From contig JASGHK010000005.1 of the NCBI GenBank assembly GCA_049841135.1, positions 3,286,001 through 3,350,000 of the forward strand: a stretch of 64,000 nt of DNA. Reading direction: 5' to 3'. The DNA is from JACRCT01 sp049841135. GTDB lineage: Bacteria; Myxococcota; Myxococcia; Myxococcales; UBA5297. The notes under the pieces were generated by a model. The model was not told the DNA's origin. It saw nothing but the letters and a program-made list of their open reading frames with translations, and did no database searches. The translations under genes were made by a program, and so were the position numbers. Positions 51,042 through 59,805 of the stretch are shown in pieces. Every line of letters starts with the position of its first letter. Position 1 is the stretch's first letter.

Positions 51042-52439
51042 CTAGAAGACGATGATCTGGCCTCCCCAGTAGGCCACGGTCGCCGAGTCCGCCGCAGTCG
51101 GGACGAGCGCCGTCGGGTGGAACCCGTAGGCCATCCCTCGGTAGACGGGCAGCCCGGTCGCCGCTGGTCGCCAGGGCGCTAGGCCTACCCGTGTGACCAC
51201 CAGACCGGAACTCGAACTGCCGGCCTCAGCTGGCGAGGAGATGACCGCCCACTCCCGGCAGTCCTCCTCGAGAGCTTCTGGGCAGAAGATTTCGTAGAGC
51301 TTGGGCACCCATCCCTCGACGCGGAGCGGCGTCCAGGTGGCGCCGGCGTCCACACTCCTGAACGGACGCCTGGCCGAGTAGACCGTGTCGGGGTCCCGAG
51401 GGTGCACCCTGATGTCACCGACGCAGCCGTCGACCGAGACCTGGGTCCAGTGGTCGCCGCTGTCGTCGCTGCGCAGGAATCGGCAGCCGATGCTGGCGTA
51501 GACGCGTGAGGGCTCGCTGGGCGCGAACGCGAGATCGTTGGGCTGTTCCGCGGAGCTTCCCGTGTGGACCGTCGTGAACGAAGCACCACCGTTCGTGGAC
51601 TTGCGGATGTTCGCGCCGTCGGCCCAGTGGCCGCCGAGGAGCAGAACGTCCGGGTTCGAAAGATCCACCGCCATCGTCCGCGAAACCCGGTCGTTGACCG
51701 CGATTTGGGGAAGCCAGTGGTCGCCTCCGTCGTCGGACCGGTACAGCTCATGGCCGCTCATCCCGTAGGCATAAAGCCGCCCGGACCGGCGATGGGCGGT
51801 GAAGAAGTAGATGTCGCCGTAGGGCACCTGCGTCCTCGTGAAGCGCGCGCCGTCGTCGAGCGACCGGAACAGCGCGCCGGAGCGCGAGAGTGCCACCAGG
51901 GCGCGCGTCGGGGCGTCAATGGCGAACAGCCCCAACGGCGCGTCGTCCGGCTCCTCGCGGCTCAGCGTCCAACGGTCACCCGTCGACGCCGACCAGCAGG
52001 CCGCGTTGCGGGTGGCGAAGAACCCGAACAGCTCGTTCGGATCCGTCCCAATGCACTCGCTCCAGGGCCGGCCTGCGCCTGACACAGGGAGGCAGAACGG
52101 TTGGTCCGATGGACATCCGATGCAGTCCACGCCCTGCCTGTCAGCGACCGAGACCGTCGGCGGATCGCACAGGTCCCAGCCGATCCCGGCGTCGGTCGTG
52201 CAGCACGGGCCGTCGTTGAGAAGGCGCGAGCCGACAGGGCAGCCGGGATCGGTCCCTGGCGGCGTGCAGGGCGCAGCGTCCGGGACGCTCGCATCGGCGG
52301 GGCCAGCATCCGCTTCAACGCCACCGTCCGCTTCGATGCCAGCGTCCCCAACAGTGCCCGAATCCCCGGCAACCAGCGGCCCGCGCGTGCAGGCGGTTAC
52401 GGCGAGAACGCTGCTCAAGAGGCAAACCGTTCGGTTCAA
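51042..52439 (-). CDS. BNR/Asp-box beta-propeller lipoprotein
   Basis: A 465-residue protein with a lipoprotein signal (VCLLSSVLAVTACTR), an Asp/Ala/Gly linker, a Cys-rich segment (DGPCCTTDAGIGWDLCDPP), then a propeller with at least four Asp-box repeats (SDDGGDHW, STNGGASF, SDDSGDHW, SVDAGATW). Such sialidase-like or photosystem-assembly-like propellers bind ligands at the cell surface; sialidase catalytic residues are not evident, so enzymatic activity is not claimed. Typical of myxobacterial surface lipoproteins. Confidence 0.8.
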   Translation of the reverse strand: MNRTVCLLSSVLAVTACTRGPLVAGDSGTVGDAGIEADGGVEADAGPADASVPDAAPCTPPGTDPGCPVGSRLLNDGPCCTTDAGIGWDLCDPPTVSVADRQGVDCIGCPSDQPFCLPVSGAGRPWSECIGTDPNELFGFFATRNAACWSASTGDRWTLSREEPDDAPLGLFAIDAPTRALVALSRSGALFRSLDDGARFTRTQVPYGDIYFFTAHRRSGRLYAYGMSGHELYRSDDGGDHWLPQIAVNDRVSRTMAVDLSNPDVLLLGGHWADGANIRKSTNGGASFTTVHTGSSAEQPNDLAFAPSEPSRVYASIGCRFLRSDDSGDHWTQVSVDGCVGDIRVHPRDPDTVYSARRPFRSVDAGATWTPLRVEGWVPKLYEIFCPEALEEDCREWAVISSPAEAGSSSSGLVVTRVGLAPWRPAATGLPVYRGMAYGFHPTALVPTAADSATVAYWGGQIIVF

Positions 52440-52591
52440 GAGAGCCCTCCTCCCCGCATGGACGCGGTCCTCGACCGCTATCCTGGCAGAGAGAGGCGGT
52501 GGCAGTCTTTTGGAGTGAGCGCCTGCTCAAGGTCGCGAGGGGCTCTGATGGCCTTGGACCGACTCTGGCCGTCCGATGACGGCACCAGCAG

Positions 52592-52621
52592 CAAAACGAA
52601 AAGGGCGCCGAGGAGGCGCCC
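52592..52621 (-). terminator. Intrinsic terminator after tRNA-Glu
   Basis: A 7-base-pair stem GGGCGCC/GGCGCCC with a 5-base loop is followed on the minus strand by TTTTCGTTTTG. It lies about 20 bases past tRNA-Glu and ends the two-tRNA transcript. Confidence 0.85.
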
Positions 52622-52641
52622 TGTCTCGTTCAGCTATTCGT

Positions 52642-52714
52642 TGTCCCCGACGAGATTCGAACTCGTGTTACCGGCTTGAAAGGCCAGCGTCCTGGGCCTC
52701 TGGACGACGGGGAC
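52642..52714 (-). tRNA. tRNA-Glu (anticodon TTC)
   Basis: A 73-base cloverleaf on the minus strand: acceptor GTCCCCG paired to CGGGGAC, discriminator A, anticodon loop CTTTCAA (TTC) and a T-loop GTTCGAATC. The terminal CCA is not encoded. It is the downstream member of a tRNA-Lys/tRNA-Glu pair. Confidence 0.95.
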
Positions 52715-52759
52715 TCGTTGCTCGCTTCTACTCCACTCTCTAACGGCACCTCAGACTCA

Positions 52760-52832
52760 TGCGCCGTGCCGGGATCGAACCGGCGGCCCTCGGCTTAAAA
52801 GGCCGGTGCTCTGCCGACTGAGCTAACGGCGC
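52760..52832 (-). tRNA. tRNA-Lys (anticodon TTT)
   Basis: A 73-base cloverleaf on the minus strand: acceptor GCGCCGT paired to ACGGCGC, D-arm TAGCTCAGTCGGCAGAGC, anticodon loop CTTTTAA (TTT) and T-loop GTTCGATCC, discriminator A, no encoded CCA. It lies 45 bases upstream of tRNA-Glu and 50 bases after the lipoprotein gene at 52883, so it may be read from that gene's promoter or its own. Confidence 0.95.
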
Positions 52833-52882
52833 GGCTGCGGGGGCGCTTGGTAACAGTCGGCACCCTCGCTGTCAACCAACCT

Positions 52883-53524
52883 CTACTTCTTCTTGGCCGG
52901 CTTGGCGGGCTTGTCGACGTCGATCCCCTTGGCGATCCGCTCTTCTTCCGTGGGGTTGACCTTGATCGGGATGCTGACCTTCTGCCCTTCGCACGAGACC
53001 TCCAGCGTCGTCTCGCCCGAGTCCACGCCGTTGACCAACGGGCCCGGGAAGACCCGGCAGATGTCCTCGTTCTGGCAGCGGTACTGCGGCGCGCGGTCGC
53101 TGATCGGGTGCCCGGCCAGGTCGAAGACCGTGACCTTGATCGGCTTGCCCTCGCCGCGGGCGTCGAGCACCAGCCCCTCGGCCGGCTCCACGACGATCTT
53201 CCCGACGCCCTGCACGTCCACCACCGCCTCGCTCTTGATGCCCTCGCACTCGGCGCTGATGGTCGTCTGACCGGGGCCGACCGCCTTGGCGCGGCCCTTG
53301 GCGTCGACGCTGACCACCTTCGGGTCGGCGCTGGTCCACACCACCGTCTTGGTCTGGATGAACTTGTTGTTCTTGGTGCGGACCTTGGCCTTCCACCAGA
53401 GGTCCTCGCCGACGCGCTTGAAGGTGTAGGCCTTCGGCTCCAGGTCGATGTAGGCCGGCTTGTCGCAGCCGAACAGGACCAGCGCGGACAAGGCGGTCAG
53501 GGTGGTGAGCGCGACGCGTCGCAT
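52883..53524 (-). CDS. Lipoprotein with bacterial Ig-like domain
   Basis: A 213-residue protein with a lipoprotein signal (LTTLTALSALVLFGCDKP). The block TVVWTSADPKVVSVDAKGRA, then AVGPGQTTISAECEGIKSEA, is the classic Big_2 immunoglobulin-like repeat. A second Ig-like region follows (KPIKVTVFDLAGHPISDRAP), and the protein ends in a Lys/Pro tail. Such domains occur in surface adhesins and scaffolds; the function here is unknown. Confidence 0.85.
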   Translation of the reverse strand: MRRVALTTLTALSALVLFGCDKPAYIDLEPKAYTFKRVGEDLWWKAKVRTKNNKFIQTKTVVWTSADPKVVSVDAKGRAKAVGPGQTTISAECEGIKSEAVVDVQGVGKIVVEPAEGLVLDARGEGKPIKVTVFDLAGHPISDRAPQYRCQNEDICRVFPGPLVNGVDSGETTLEVSCEGQKVSIPIKVNPTEEERIAKGIDVDKPAKPAKKK

Positions 53525-53609
53525 GGGCGCCTCCTCGAAAAGAGCCCTTCGATTAGCACGCCCGGCGAAGCGTCGGCAAACCGCCCCCCGGCGCGGTCCG
53601 CCCTCCTGG

Positions 53610-54426
53610 TCACTTCGGTGGATCCCTGGCCTCGCTGCACGCCTTGCAGAGCGCGACGGTGCTCCCGTCGACCTCGGTCACGGTCCCCGACTCGCTGAGC
53701 GGCTGGCCGCACGAGGCGCACTCGAACTGGGGGTTGGGCGTGACGGCGATGGCTGATCCCTCCCAGCGCTGGCCACCGCGCCGCAGGTGCTCGATGTACG
53801 AGAAGCTCGCTGTGGGCGACCTCGCTGTGCGGCTCGAGATGGAGCGAGCGCTCGAACGCCTCCTGGGCACGGTCGAGCTGCCCCTGGTTGATGAGGATGT
53901 AGCCCTGCCCGCGCAGGCTCATCGCCAGCTCGTGCCCGGTCACGTGCTCGCAGGGCCTCTCGAGCGTGCGGTAGAGCTCCAACGCCTCCTGGAATCGGCC
54001 GAGGCCGATGAGCGCCTGGGCCTTCTCGCAGATGAGCTTTGGGTTCGACGGCTCGAGCGCCAATCCGGCATCCAGGAAGGCGAGCGCCTGCTCGTGGTCG
54101 CCCAGCTTCACCTTGAGGAAGCCCAGGTAAAAGAAGGCGCGCGGGTAGGCGCTCTTGATCCACCGCACGGCCCGGTCGCGCCCGCGCGCCTTGTGGAAGG
54201 CGACGTAGTGGATGAACTCGGCCTGGTCCCAGAACTTGATGGCCAGCCAGTCGCCCTGCTCGAGCTGGTAGGCGTACTCGCGCGGGCAGTTGCGGACCAC
54301 CTCGAGCAACAAGTCCTCCGCCTGGCGCACGTCCTCGGCCGAGAGGGCCTCGAGCGCGGCGTCGACCTTGCTGGCGTCGTCGGCCTCGAGCTGTTCGGCC
54401 GTCCTGGCGGTGGGCGTCGGAGCCAC
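53610..54426 (-). CDS. TPR protein with C-terminal zinc ribbon, frameshifted
   Basis: The first ~210 residues carry tetratricopeptide repeats (AFFYLGFLKVKLGDHEQALA, AQALIGLGRFQEALELYRTL, GYILINQGQLDRAQEAFERS). One surplus base at 53802-53808 (GAAGCTC, plus strand) shifts the frame. Removing it reads EVAHSELSYIEHLRRGGQRW and ends with a zinc-ribbon-like CASCGQPLSE and CKACSEARDPPK. Restored length 271 residues. The start is the GTG after GAGGTG. No signal peptide; probably a cytoplasmic scaffold. It diverges from metF. Confidence 0.75.
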
Positions 54427-54520
54427 GGAGCACCTCGTTTCGGGAGGCTCGACTTGTAGTCCGGCGCCGTTCGCCAGGAAAGGGCGCCGCGCAGCCGACT
54501 GTGTTACAGGAGGGCGCATC

Positions 54521-55391
54521 ATGCGAGTCACGGATCGCCTCGAACAGCCGAAGGCTTGCTTCTCCTTCGAGTTCTACCCGCCCAAGGACGACGTCGCCCT
54601 GGACGCGCTGTACCGCACCGTCTCCGAGCTGGCGCAGATGGACCCGGGCTTCGTCTCGGTCACCTACGGCGCCGGCGGGCGCACCCGCGCGCGGACGGTG
54701 GAGATCACCTCCAAGATCAAGAACGTGCTGGGCGTGGAGGCCGCCGCGCACCTGACCTGTGTCGGCCACTCGCGCCACGAGCTGGACGAGATCCTCGACA
54801 AGCTGCAGGCCGACGGCGTCGAGAACCTCATCGCGCTGCGCGGCGACGCGCCCCCGGGCCTGCCCTACCTGCCGACCCCCGACGGCTTCAACCACGCCTC
54901 CGAGCTCATCGCCTACATCCGCAAGCGCGGCCACCACTTCTGCATCGGCGCCGCCTGCTACCCGGAGAGCCACCTCGAGTCGCCGAGCAAGGACGCCGAC
55001 ATCCAGCGCATCAAGGAGAAGGTGGACGCGGGGGCCAACTTCCTCGTCTGCCAGCTCTTCTTCGACAACGCCTTCTACTTCGACTTCGTCGAGCGCGCCC
55101 GCAAGGCCGGCATCGACGTGCCGATCATCCCGGGCATCATGCCGGTCACCAGCATCGAGCAGCTCGAGCGCTTCACCCGCATGTGCGGCGCCACCGTCCC
55201 CATGCGGCTGCGCCTGCAGCTCGAGCGCCGCCAGGACGACCCGGCGGCCGTCCAGGCGCTGGGCGTCGCGCACGCGACGGTGCAGTGCATGGAGGCTCCT
55301 GGGCCGCGGCGTGCGCGCCATCCACTTCTTCACGCTCAACAAGTCCCCGGCCACGCGCCTGATCGTCGGGGCTCTCAAAGGGGCGTACTAG
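54521..55391 (+). CDS. metF: Methylenetetrahydrofolate reductase, frameshifted in this sequence
   Basis: It reduces 5,10-methylenetetrahydrofolate to 5-methyl-THF for methionine synthesis, using FAD. The product shows FSFEFYPPKDD, FVSVTYGAGGRTRARTVEIT, AHLTCVGHSRHELDEIL, NLIALRGDAPPG and IPGIMPVTSIEQLERF, all family blocks. One surplus base at 55292-55298 (GAGGCTC) near the end shifts the frame. Removing it reads VQCMELLGRGVRAIHFFTLN, the known C-terminal block, and gives 289 residues. AGGAGG precedes the ATG. No S-box or other riboswitch was seen upstream. Confidence 0.92.
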
Positions 55392-55453
55392 GCTTCGGGC
55401 TTCCGGCTTCAGGCTTCGGGTGACCGAGGAGGAGCTGGAGGCCGGGAGCCCGG

Positions 55454-56926
55454 ATGGCCGAGCCGAACCAGACCGCCGTCCTGCTCGCCGTCGCTGGAGG
55501 GCTGGGGCTGGTCAGCGCGCTGTTCGGCCGGGCGGTCGGGCGCTTCGGCATCCCCGTCAACCTGGCCTTCCTGGCGCTGGGCCTCATCGTCGGGCTGGAG
55601 GGGCTGGGCGGTCCGGCGCTCGCGAGCCCCGCGTTCGCGTTCCGCGTGGGGATCGCGGCGCTGGTCCTCATCCTCTTCGACGGCGGGCTGAACACCTCCG
55701 TCTCCACGCTGCGCCAGGCCATCGGCCCGGCGAGCGTGCTGGCCACGGTGGGGGTGGCGGGGACCGCGGTGCTGCTCGCGCTCTTTGCGCGGCTGCTGGG
55801 CTTCGGCTGGACCGAGTCGTTCCTCATCGGGTCCATCGTCTCGTCCACCGACGCGGCGGCCGTCTTCTCCGTGCTGCGCAACAGCGGCGTGCAGCTCAAG
55901 AAGCGCGTCGGGCTGACCCTCGAGCTCGAGTCCGGCCTCAACGATCCGATGGCGGTGCTGCTGACGATCGCCGTCACCGAGGTGCTGACCGGGGGCTCGC
56001 CGCTGAGCGGCTGGCTGGCGCTGGAGGTCCTGGTGCAGCTCGTGGTGGGCGCGGCGCTGGGCGTGGGCTTCGGCTACGCCGGGCGCTGGCTGCTCGCCCG
56101 CGTGCGCCTGCCGGCCGCCGGCCTGTACCCGGTGCTGACGCTGGCCATCGCCTTCGTCTCCTTCGGCGTGACCACCCTCGCGCACGGCAGCGGCTTCCTC
56201 GCCGTCTACCTCGCGGGCATGGTGCTGAACCACAAGGCGCTGCCCTACAAGACGGGGCTCCTGCGGGTGCACGACGCGGTCGCCTGGCTCTGCCAGATAG
56301 GGATGTTCCTCGTCCTGGGCCTGCTGGCGGATCCCGTCGGCCTCTGGAAGGTGGCCTGGGTCGGTCTCGCGCTCTCGCTGCTGCTCGCCTTGGTGGCCCG
56401 GCCGCTGGTCGTGGCGGCCTGCCTGCTGCCGTTCCGCTACCCGCTCAAGGAGGTGGCCTACGTCGGCTGGGTCGGCCTGCGGGGCGCGGTGCCCATCATC
56501 CTCGCCGTCTTCCCGGTGCTGGCGGGCGCGCCCGGAGCCGGCGACATCCTCAACGTCGTGTTCTTCATCGTCGTCGTCTCCACGCTCCTGCCCGGCGGCA
56601 CCGTGCGCTGGGCCACCCGGGCGCTCGACCTGGCCAGCCACGAGCCGCCGCCCTCGGAGGCGGTGCTGGAGATCGCCTCGACGCGGGTGCTGCGCGGCGA
56701 GGTGCTCTCCTTCTTCATCGAGCAGGCGTCGGCGGTCTGCGGCAGCGCGCTGCAGGAGCTCCCCTTCCCGGAGACCACCTCGGTCATGCTCATCGTCCGC
56801 GGAGAGGAGCTCGTGGCGCCCCGCGGGAAGACGGTCTTCGCGGCGGGCGACCACGTCTACCTGTTCTGCGCGCCGGAGGACCGGGCGCTCGTGCAGCTCA
56901 TCTTCGGCCGGCCCGAGGAGGGGTAG
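55454..56926 (+). CDS. Cation/proton antiporter (CPA1, NhaP2-like)
   Basis: A 490-residue inner-membrane protein with about twelve membrane segments. It carries FDGGLNTSVSTLRQ, IGSIVSSTDAAAVFSVLR and ELESGLNDPMAVLLTI (the ND pair of the ion-binding site), then GWVGLRGAVPIILAVFPVLA, as in K+/H+ antiporters of the NhaP2/CvrA type. The last ~80 residues look like a TrkA-C/RCK-C regulatory domain (TSVMLIVRGEELVAPRGKTV, then GDHVYLFCAPED). It follows metF by 63 bases, including a short G/C repeat run. Confidence 0.88.
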   Translation: MAEPNQTAVLLAVAGGLGLVSALFGRAVGRFGIPVNLAFLALGLIVGLEGLGGPALASPAFAFRVGIAALVLILFDGGLNTSVSTLRQAIGPASVLATVGVAGTAVLLALFARLLGFGWTESFLIGSIVSSTDAAAVFSVLRNSGVQLKKRVGLTLELESGLNDPMAVLLTIAVTEVLTGGSPLSGWLALEVLVQLVVGAALGVGFGYAGRWLLARVRLPAAGLYPVLTLAIAFVSFGVTTLAHGSGFLAVYLAGMVLNHKALPYKTGLLRVHDAVAWLCQIGMFLVLGLLADPVGLWKVAWVGLALSLLLALVARPLVVAACLLPFRYPLKEVAYVGWVGLRGAVPIILAVFPVLAGAPGAGDILNVVFFIVVVSTLLPGGTVRWATRALDLASHEPPPSEAVLEIASTRVLRGEVLSFFIEQASAVCGSALQELPFPETTSVMLIVRGEELVAPRGKTVFAAGDHVYLFCAPEDRALVQLIFGRPEEG

Positions 56927-57038
56927 GCCGCTGTGGGGCGCGGTTCGCGGTTGCCTCGGTCGGCGACCTGGGGCATCCATGAGTGGCTTTGGTCCGGCGC
57001 GCCCGGACCGGAATCCTGGACTCCGATTCGGAGGCGAC

Positions 57039-57968
57039 ATGCGGACTCGATGGATCACTGGAGCGCTTCTCCTCGCCGCGGCGTGCTCGAGCGGCCCCAC
57101 CCCGCCCGCCAAGATCTGCACCGAACCGGAGGACGCCGAGACCACCTGCAAGGACGGCTGGAAGGACGTGCCCTCCGGGACCGAGGAGCGCCTCCATGCG
57201 GTCTGGGGCAGCGGCGCCGGCGACGTGTGGGGCGTGGGGACGGGCGGCACGATCGCCCGCTGGCAGGGCACGGGCTGGACGAAGGTGGAGAGCGGTACGG
57301 TCAACTGGCTGCGTGCGGTCTGGGGCAGCGGCCCCAACGATGTCTGGGCGGCAGGCGACAAGGGCGTGCTCCTTCACTGGGACGGGAGCGCCTGGACCAC
57401 CGTCACGAGCCCGACCTCGCTCTTCCTCACGGGCCTCTGGGGCTCGTCGGCGAAGGACGTGTGGGCGGTGGGCGTCACCGGGGTCATCGTGCGCAACCAG
57501 GGCAACGGCTGGGAGCAGGCGGGCAAGCCGACCACCTACGGCCTGACGGGCATCTGGGGCTCGGGCGCCAACGACATCTGGGCGGTCGGCGGAGGAGGGA
57601 CCGCCCTGCACTGGACGGGCAGCTCCTGGGACAGGCTCAACGCGCCGACGTCCTCTCCGCTCTATGGCGTGTGGGGCAGCAAGAGCGACGACGTCTGGGC
57701 CGTGGGCACGGGCGGGGTCATCTTCCACTACGACGGCAAGGCATGGACCAAGGTGACCAGCCCGACCGACCAGACCCTCAACGGCGTCTTCGGCTTCGCC
57801 AAGGACGACGTCTGGGCGGTCGGCGCCAGCGGGACGCTCCTGCGCTACAACGGCACGCAGTGGTTCAAGGTCACCTCGCCGAGCCAGCAGATGCTGGAGT
57901 CGATCTGGGGCAGCGCCTCCGGCGACGCCTGGGCGGTGGGCTCTGCGACGCTCCACTGGAACCCCTGA
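57039..57968 (+). CDS. Beta-propeller lipoprotein with VWGSG/DVWAVG repeats
   Basis: A 309-residue protein with a lipoprotein signal (RWITGALLLAAACSS) and seven repeats of ~35-40 residues of the form VWGSGxxDVWAVG...GxxxHWDGxxW. Such repeat lipoproteins are abundant in myxobacteria and are predicted surface propellers; no ligand is known. The start is the ATG after GGAGGCGAC. It is followed 8 bases later by a small gene, so the two may be co-transcribed. Confidence 0.88.
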   Translation: MRTRWITGALLLAAACSSGPTPPAKICTEPEDAETTCKDGWKDVPSGTEERLHAVWGSGAGDVWGVGTGGTIARWQGTGWTKVESGTVNWLRAVWGSGPNDVWAAGDKGVLLHWDGSAWTTVTSPTSLFLTGLWGSSAKDVWAVGVTGVIVRNQGNGWEQAGKPTTYGLTGIWGSGANDIWAVGGGGTALHWTGSSWDRLNAPTSSPLYGVWGSKSDDVWAVGTGGVIFHYDGKAWTKVTSPTDQTLNGVFGFAKDDVWAVGASGTLLRYNGTQWFKVTSPSQQMLESIWGSASGDAWAVGSATLHWNP

Positions 57969-57976
57969 GGTAGACC

Positions 57977-58297
57977 ATGGCCGAAGCTTTGGACGTCTTC
58001 GTCGCGCTCGTCGAGGTCCGTCCCGAGAAGGGCTGCGAGGCGGTGGACGAGGACGTCGTCGGTGCGTTCGCGCGCTTCTACGTCGTCGCCAAGAACGTCG
58101 CCGCCGCCGAGGCGAAGGTCCGCAAGAGCCTCACCGAGCAGCGCTTCGACGTCGTGAAGTTCGAGTTCTGCAAGAGCGCCCGGGGCACCGAGTGGGAGAA
58201 CCCCGACAGCCCCGAGGCGGAGGATTGCATCCTCGAGGCGAAGGAGTCGGGGGCGGCGGTGCTCGGCCGGCTCGACACCTGGACGGACGAAGACTGA
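57977..58297 (+). CDS. Unknown 106-residue protein
   Basis: A small acidic protein without signal peptide or membrane segment: FVALVEVRPEKGCEAVDEDV, then KSLTEQRFDVVKFEFCKSAR and a Glu/Asp-rich end. Probably a single alpha/beta domain. No family recognised. It lies 8 bases after the propeller gene. GAGG precedes the ATG. Confidence 0.65.
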   Translation: MAEALDVFVALVEVRPEKGCEAVDEDVVGAFARFYVVAKNVAAAEAKVRKSLTEQRFDVVKFEFCKSARGTEWENPDSPEAEDCILEAKESGAAVLGRLDTWTDED

Positions 58298-58469
58298 GGG
58301 TCGCCACGAGCGAAGCTGGGCTGCGGCCCACAGCAGTCCGCCGCGTCGACACCGTCCACTTCGTCCACGCACTGGGCGGGCAGCGCTTGCTAAAGATAGG
58401 CAGCTACTTTGTGACATGAAACTGCGCGTTCTGAGGCGTGCCCTGCAGCCCAGTGCGTGCCCGAAGCCG

Positions 58470-59132
58470 CTATGCCCGGTACGGCTCGCCGAAGAGCGCG
58501 AGCCCCTTCTTCTTCGCCAGCGACTTGGTGCGTGAGTTGATGAGCCACACCAGCGCCCACAGCGGCATGGGGATGGGCTTGTGCTGGCTGATCGCGATGG
58601 TGACCGGCGAGAAGGGGGCCCCAGCGGCGATCTCCGGGGCCGCGGCGTCGAGGGCCTTGCGCGAGACCTTGCCGAACATCCCCGCCTCTTCGAGCGGCTT
58701 GCCGTCGATGGGCGAAGTGCCGCCGATGCTCAGCGCGCCCTGCCACGGCCAGCCCATCTCCCGCGCGAAGAGCTGCATCGAGCGGACCTCGGGGGCGCGC
58801 TGCGTCGGCTCGGGGAACCCGGAGTGCGAGACGCCGTAGAAGCGCGGCGCGTGCCCGGCCAGCGCCTCCTTGCGGTCGGCGAGGTCCTCGAGCAGCCGCT
58901 GGGTCGAGGCGGGCAGGCCGTTGAGGTAGAGCGGCGCGACGAGCACCACCGAGTCGCTGGCGCGCATGCGCCCGACCAAGGCGTCGAGGTCCGCGCCGTC
59001 GATCCCCTTGGCGGGAAGGCGGAAGAGGTCCACCGACGCGCCGAGCGACTCGAGCTTCTTCTGGAGATAGGCGCCCAGGGCCTTGGAGTTGGACCGGGTC
59101 CGCGGGCTGCCAACGACGATGAGCGCCTTCAC
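58470..59132 (-). CDS. NAD(P)H-dependent FMN reductase-like (flavodoxin fold)
   Basis: A 220-residue protein starting with the flavodoxin-like strand and phosphate loop KALIVVGSPRTRSNSKALGA, then VLVAPLYLNGLPASTQRLLE and FYGVSHSGFPEP. This is the NADPH-dependent FMN reductase fold. The C-terminus LWALVWLINSRTKSLAKKKG has one hydrophobic helix and a basic tail, so membrane attachment is possible. GTG start after GGAGG, overlapping the upstream flavodoxin-like gene by 4 bases. The pair probably acts together in electron transfer or oxidoreduction. Confidence 0.75.
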   Translation of the reverse strand: MKALIVVGSPRTRSNSKALGAYLQKKLESLGASVDLFRLPAKGIDGADLDALVGRMRASDSVVLVAPLYLNGLPASTQRLLEDLADRKEALAGHAPRFYGVSHSGFPEPTQRAPEVRSMQLFAREMGWPWQGALSIGGTSPIDGKPLEEAGMFGKVSRKALDAAAPEIAAGAPFSPVTIAISQHKPIPMPLWALVWLINSRTKSLAKKKGLALFGEPYRA

Positions 59133-59725
59133 TGTCGAGCCTCCAGGAGAGCGCCGAGCGCCTTCTCGACCTTGGCCTGTTTCTCGGCCGCCGAGTCGGA
59201 CGCGAGCAGCACCGCCGCGCCGGACGCCATGGCCAGGTTCCCGCCGTGGCGCTCCATCAGCGCCCGATAGGCGGACTCCTGCTCGGAATCGGCCTTCGCC
59301 AGCAGCCCGACTCCGAGGAGGAGCGGTGGCTGGGAGTAGCGCGGCCGGAAGTTCAGCTCGCCGCCGCGGACCGTGTAGAGCGGCACCATCAGCGGCTGGC
59401 AGCGATCGATCGCCTTCTTGAGCTCCGAGTGGTGCGTCCCGAAGCGAATGGGGGAGGCCAGGACGAAGACGCGGCTCTTCACGATCTTCCGGAAGATCTG
59501 CTGCATCGGGTCCTGGACCGTGCAGATCCCGGGGGTCACCAGTCCGCAGGCGCCGCAGCCGTAGCATGCCTGGACCTTGGTGGAGACGAGGTCGTGGACG
59601 TCGGGCTGGAGCTTCCGTGCGGTGGCCGCCGCGGCGATGGCCTGCAGCGTCGCTTCGCCGTGCTTCGCGTCCGCCTGGAGGGCCGAGAGGATGAACAACG
59701 TCGTCGGGTCGTTCGAGCTGGGCAC
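59129..59725 (-). CDS. Iron-sulfur flavoprotein-like reductase
   Basis: A 198-residue protein with a flavodoxin-like core (LFILSALQADAKHGEATLQA, then VFVLASPIRFGTHHSELKKA). It has a Cys cluster ACYGCGACGLVTPGICTVQD whose spacing resembles the iron-sulfur binding site of archaeal-type iron-sulfur flavoproteins. The start is a GTG at 59723-59725; the frame is open 28 codons upstream without support. It is coupled to the FMN-reductase-like gene. Confidence 0.72.
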   Translation of the reverse strand: MPSSNDPTTLFILSALQADAKHGEATLQAIAAAATARKLQPDVHDLVSTKVQACYGCGACGLVTPGICTVQDPMQQIFRKIVKSRVFVLASPIRFGTHHSELKKAIDRCQPLMVPLYTVRGGELNFRPRYSQPPLLLGVGLLAKADSEQESAYRALMERHGGNLAMASGAAVLLASDSAAEKQAKVEKALGALLEARQ

Positions 59726-59805
59726 GGCGCCGTTTATGGCACGCGACCGCCGGCCCGACAACGGACCGGCGGTCGCCAAGAGGGCCCGAAGTTGGGTGAG
59801 ACCCG

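Noticed and set aside
54427..54520. SAM/cobalamin riboswitch upstream of metF
   Set aside because: The gap is 94 bases and shows none of the conserved helices of S-box or cobalamin riboswitches.
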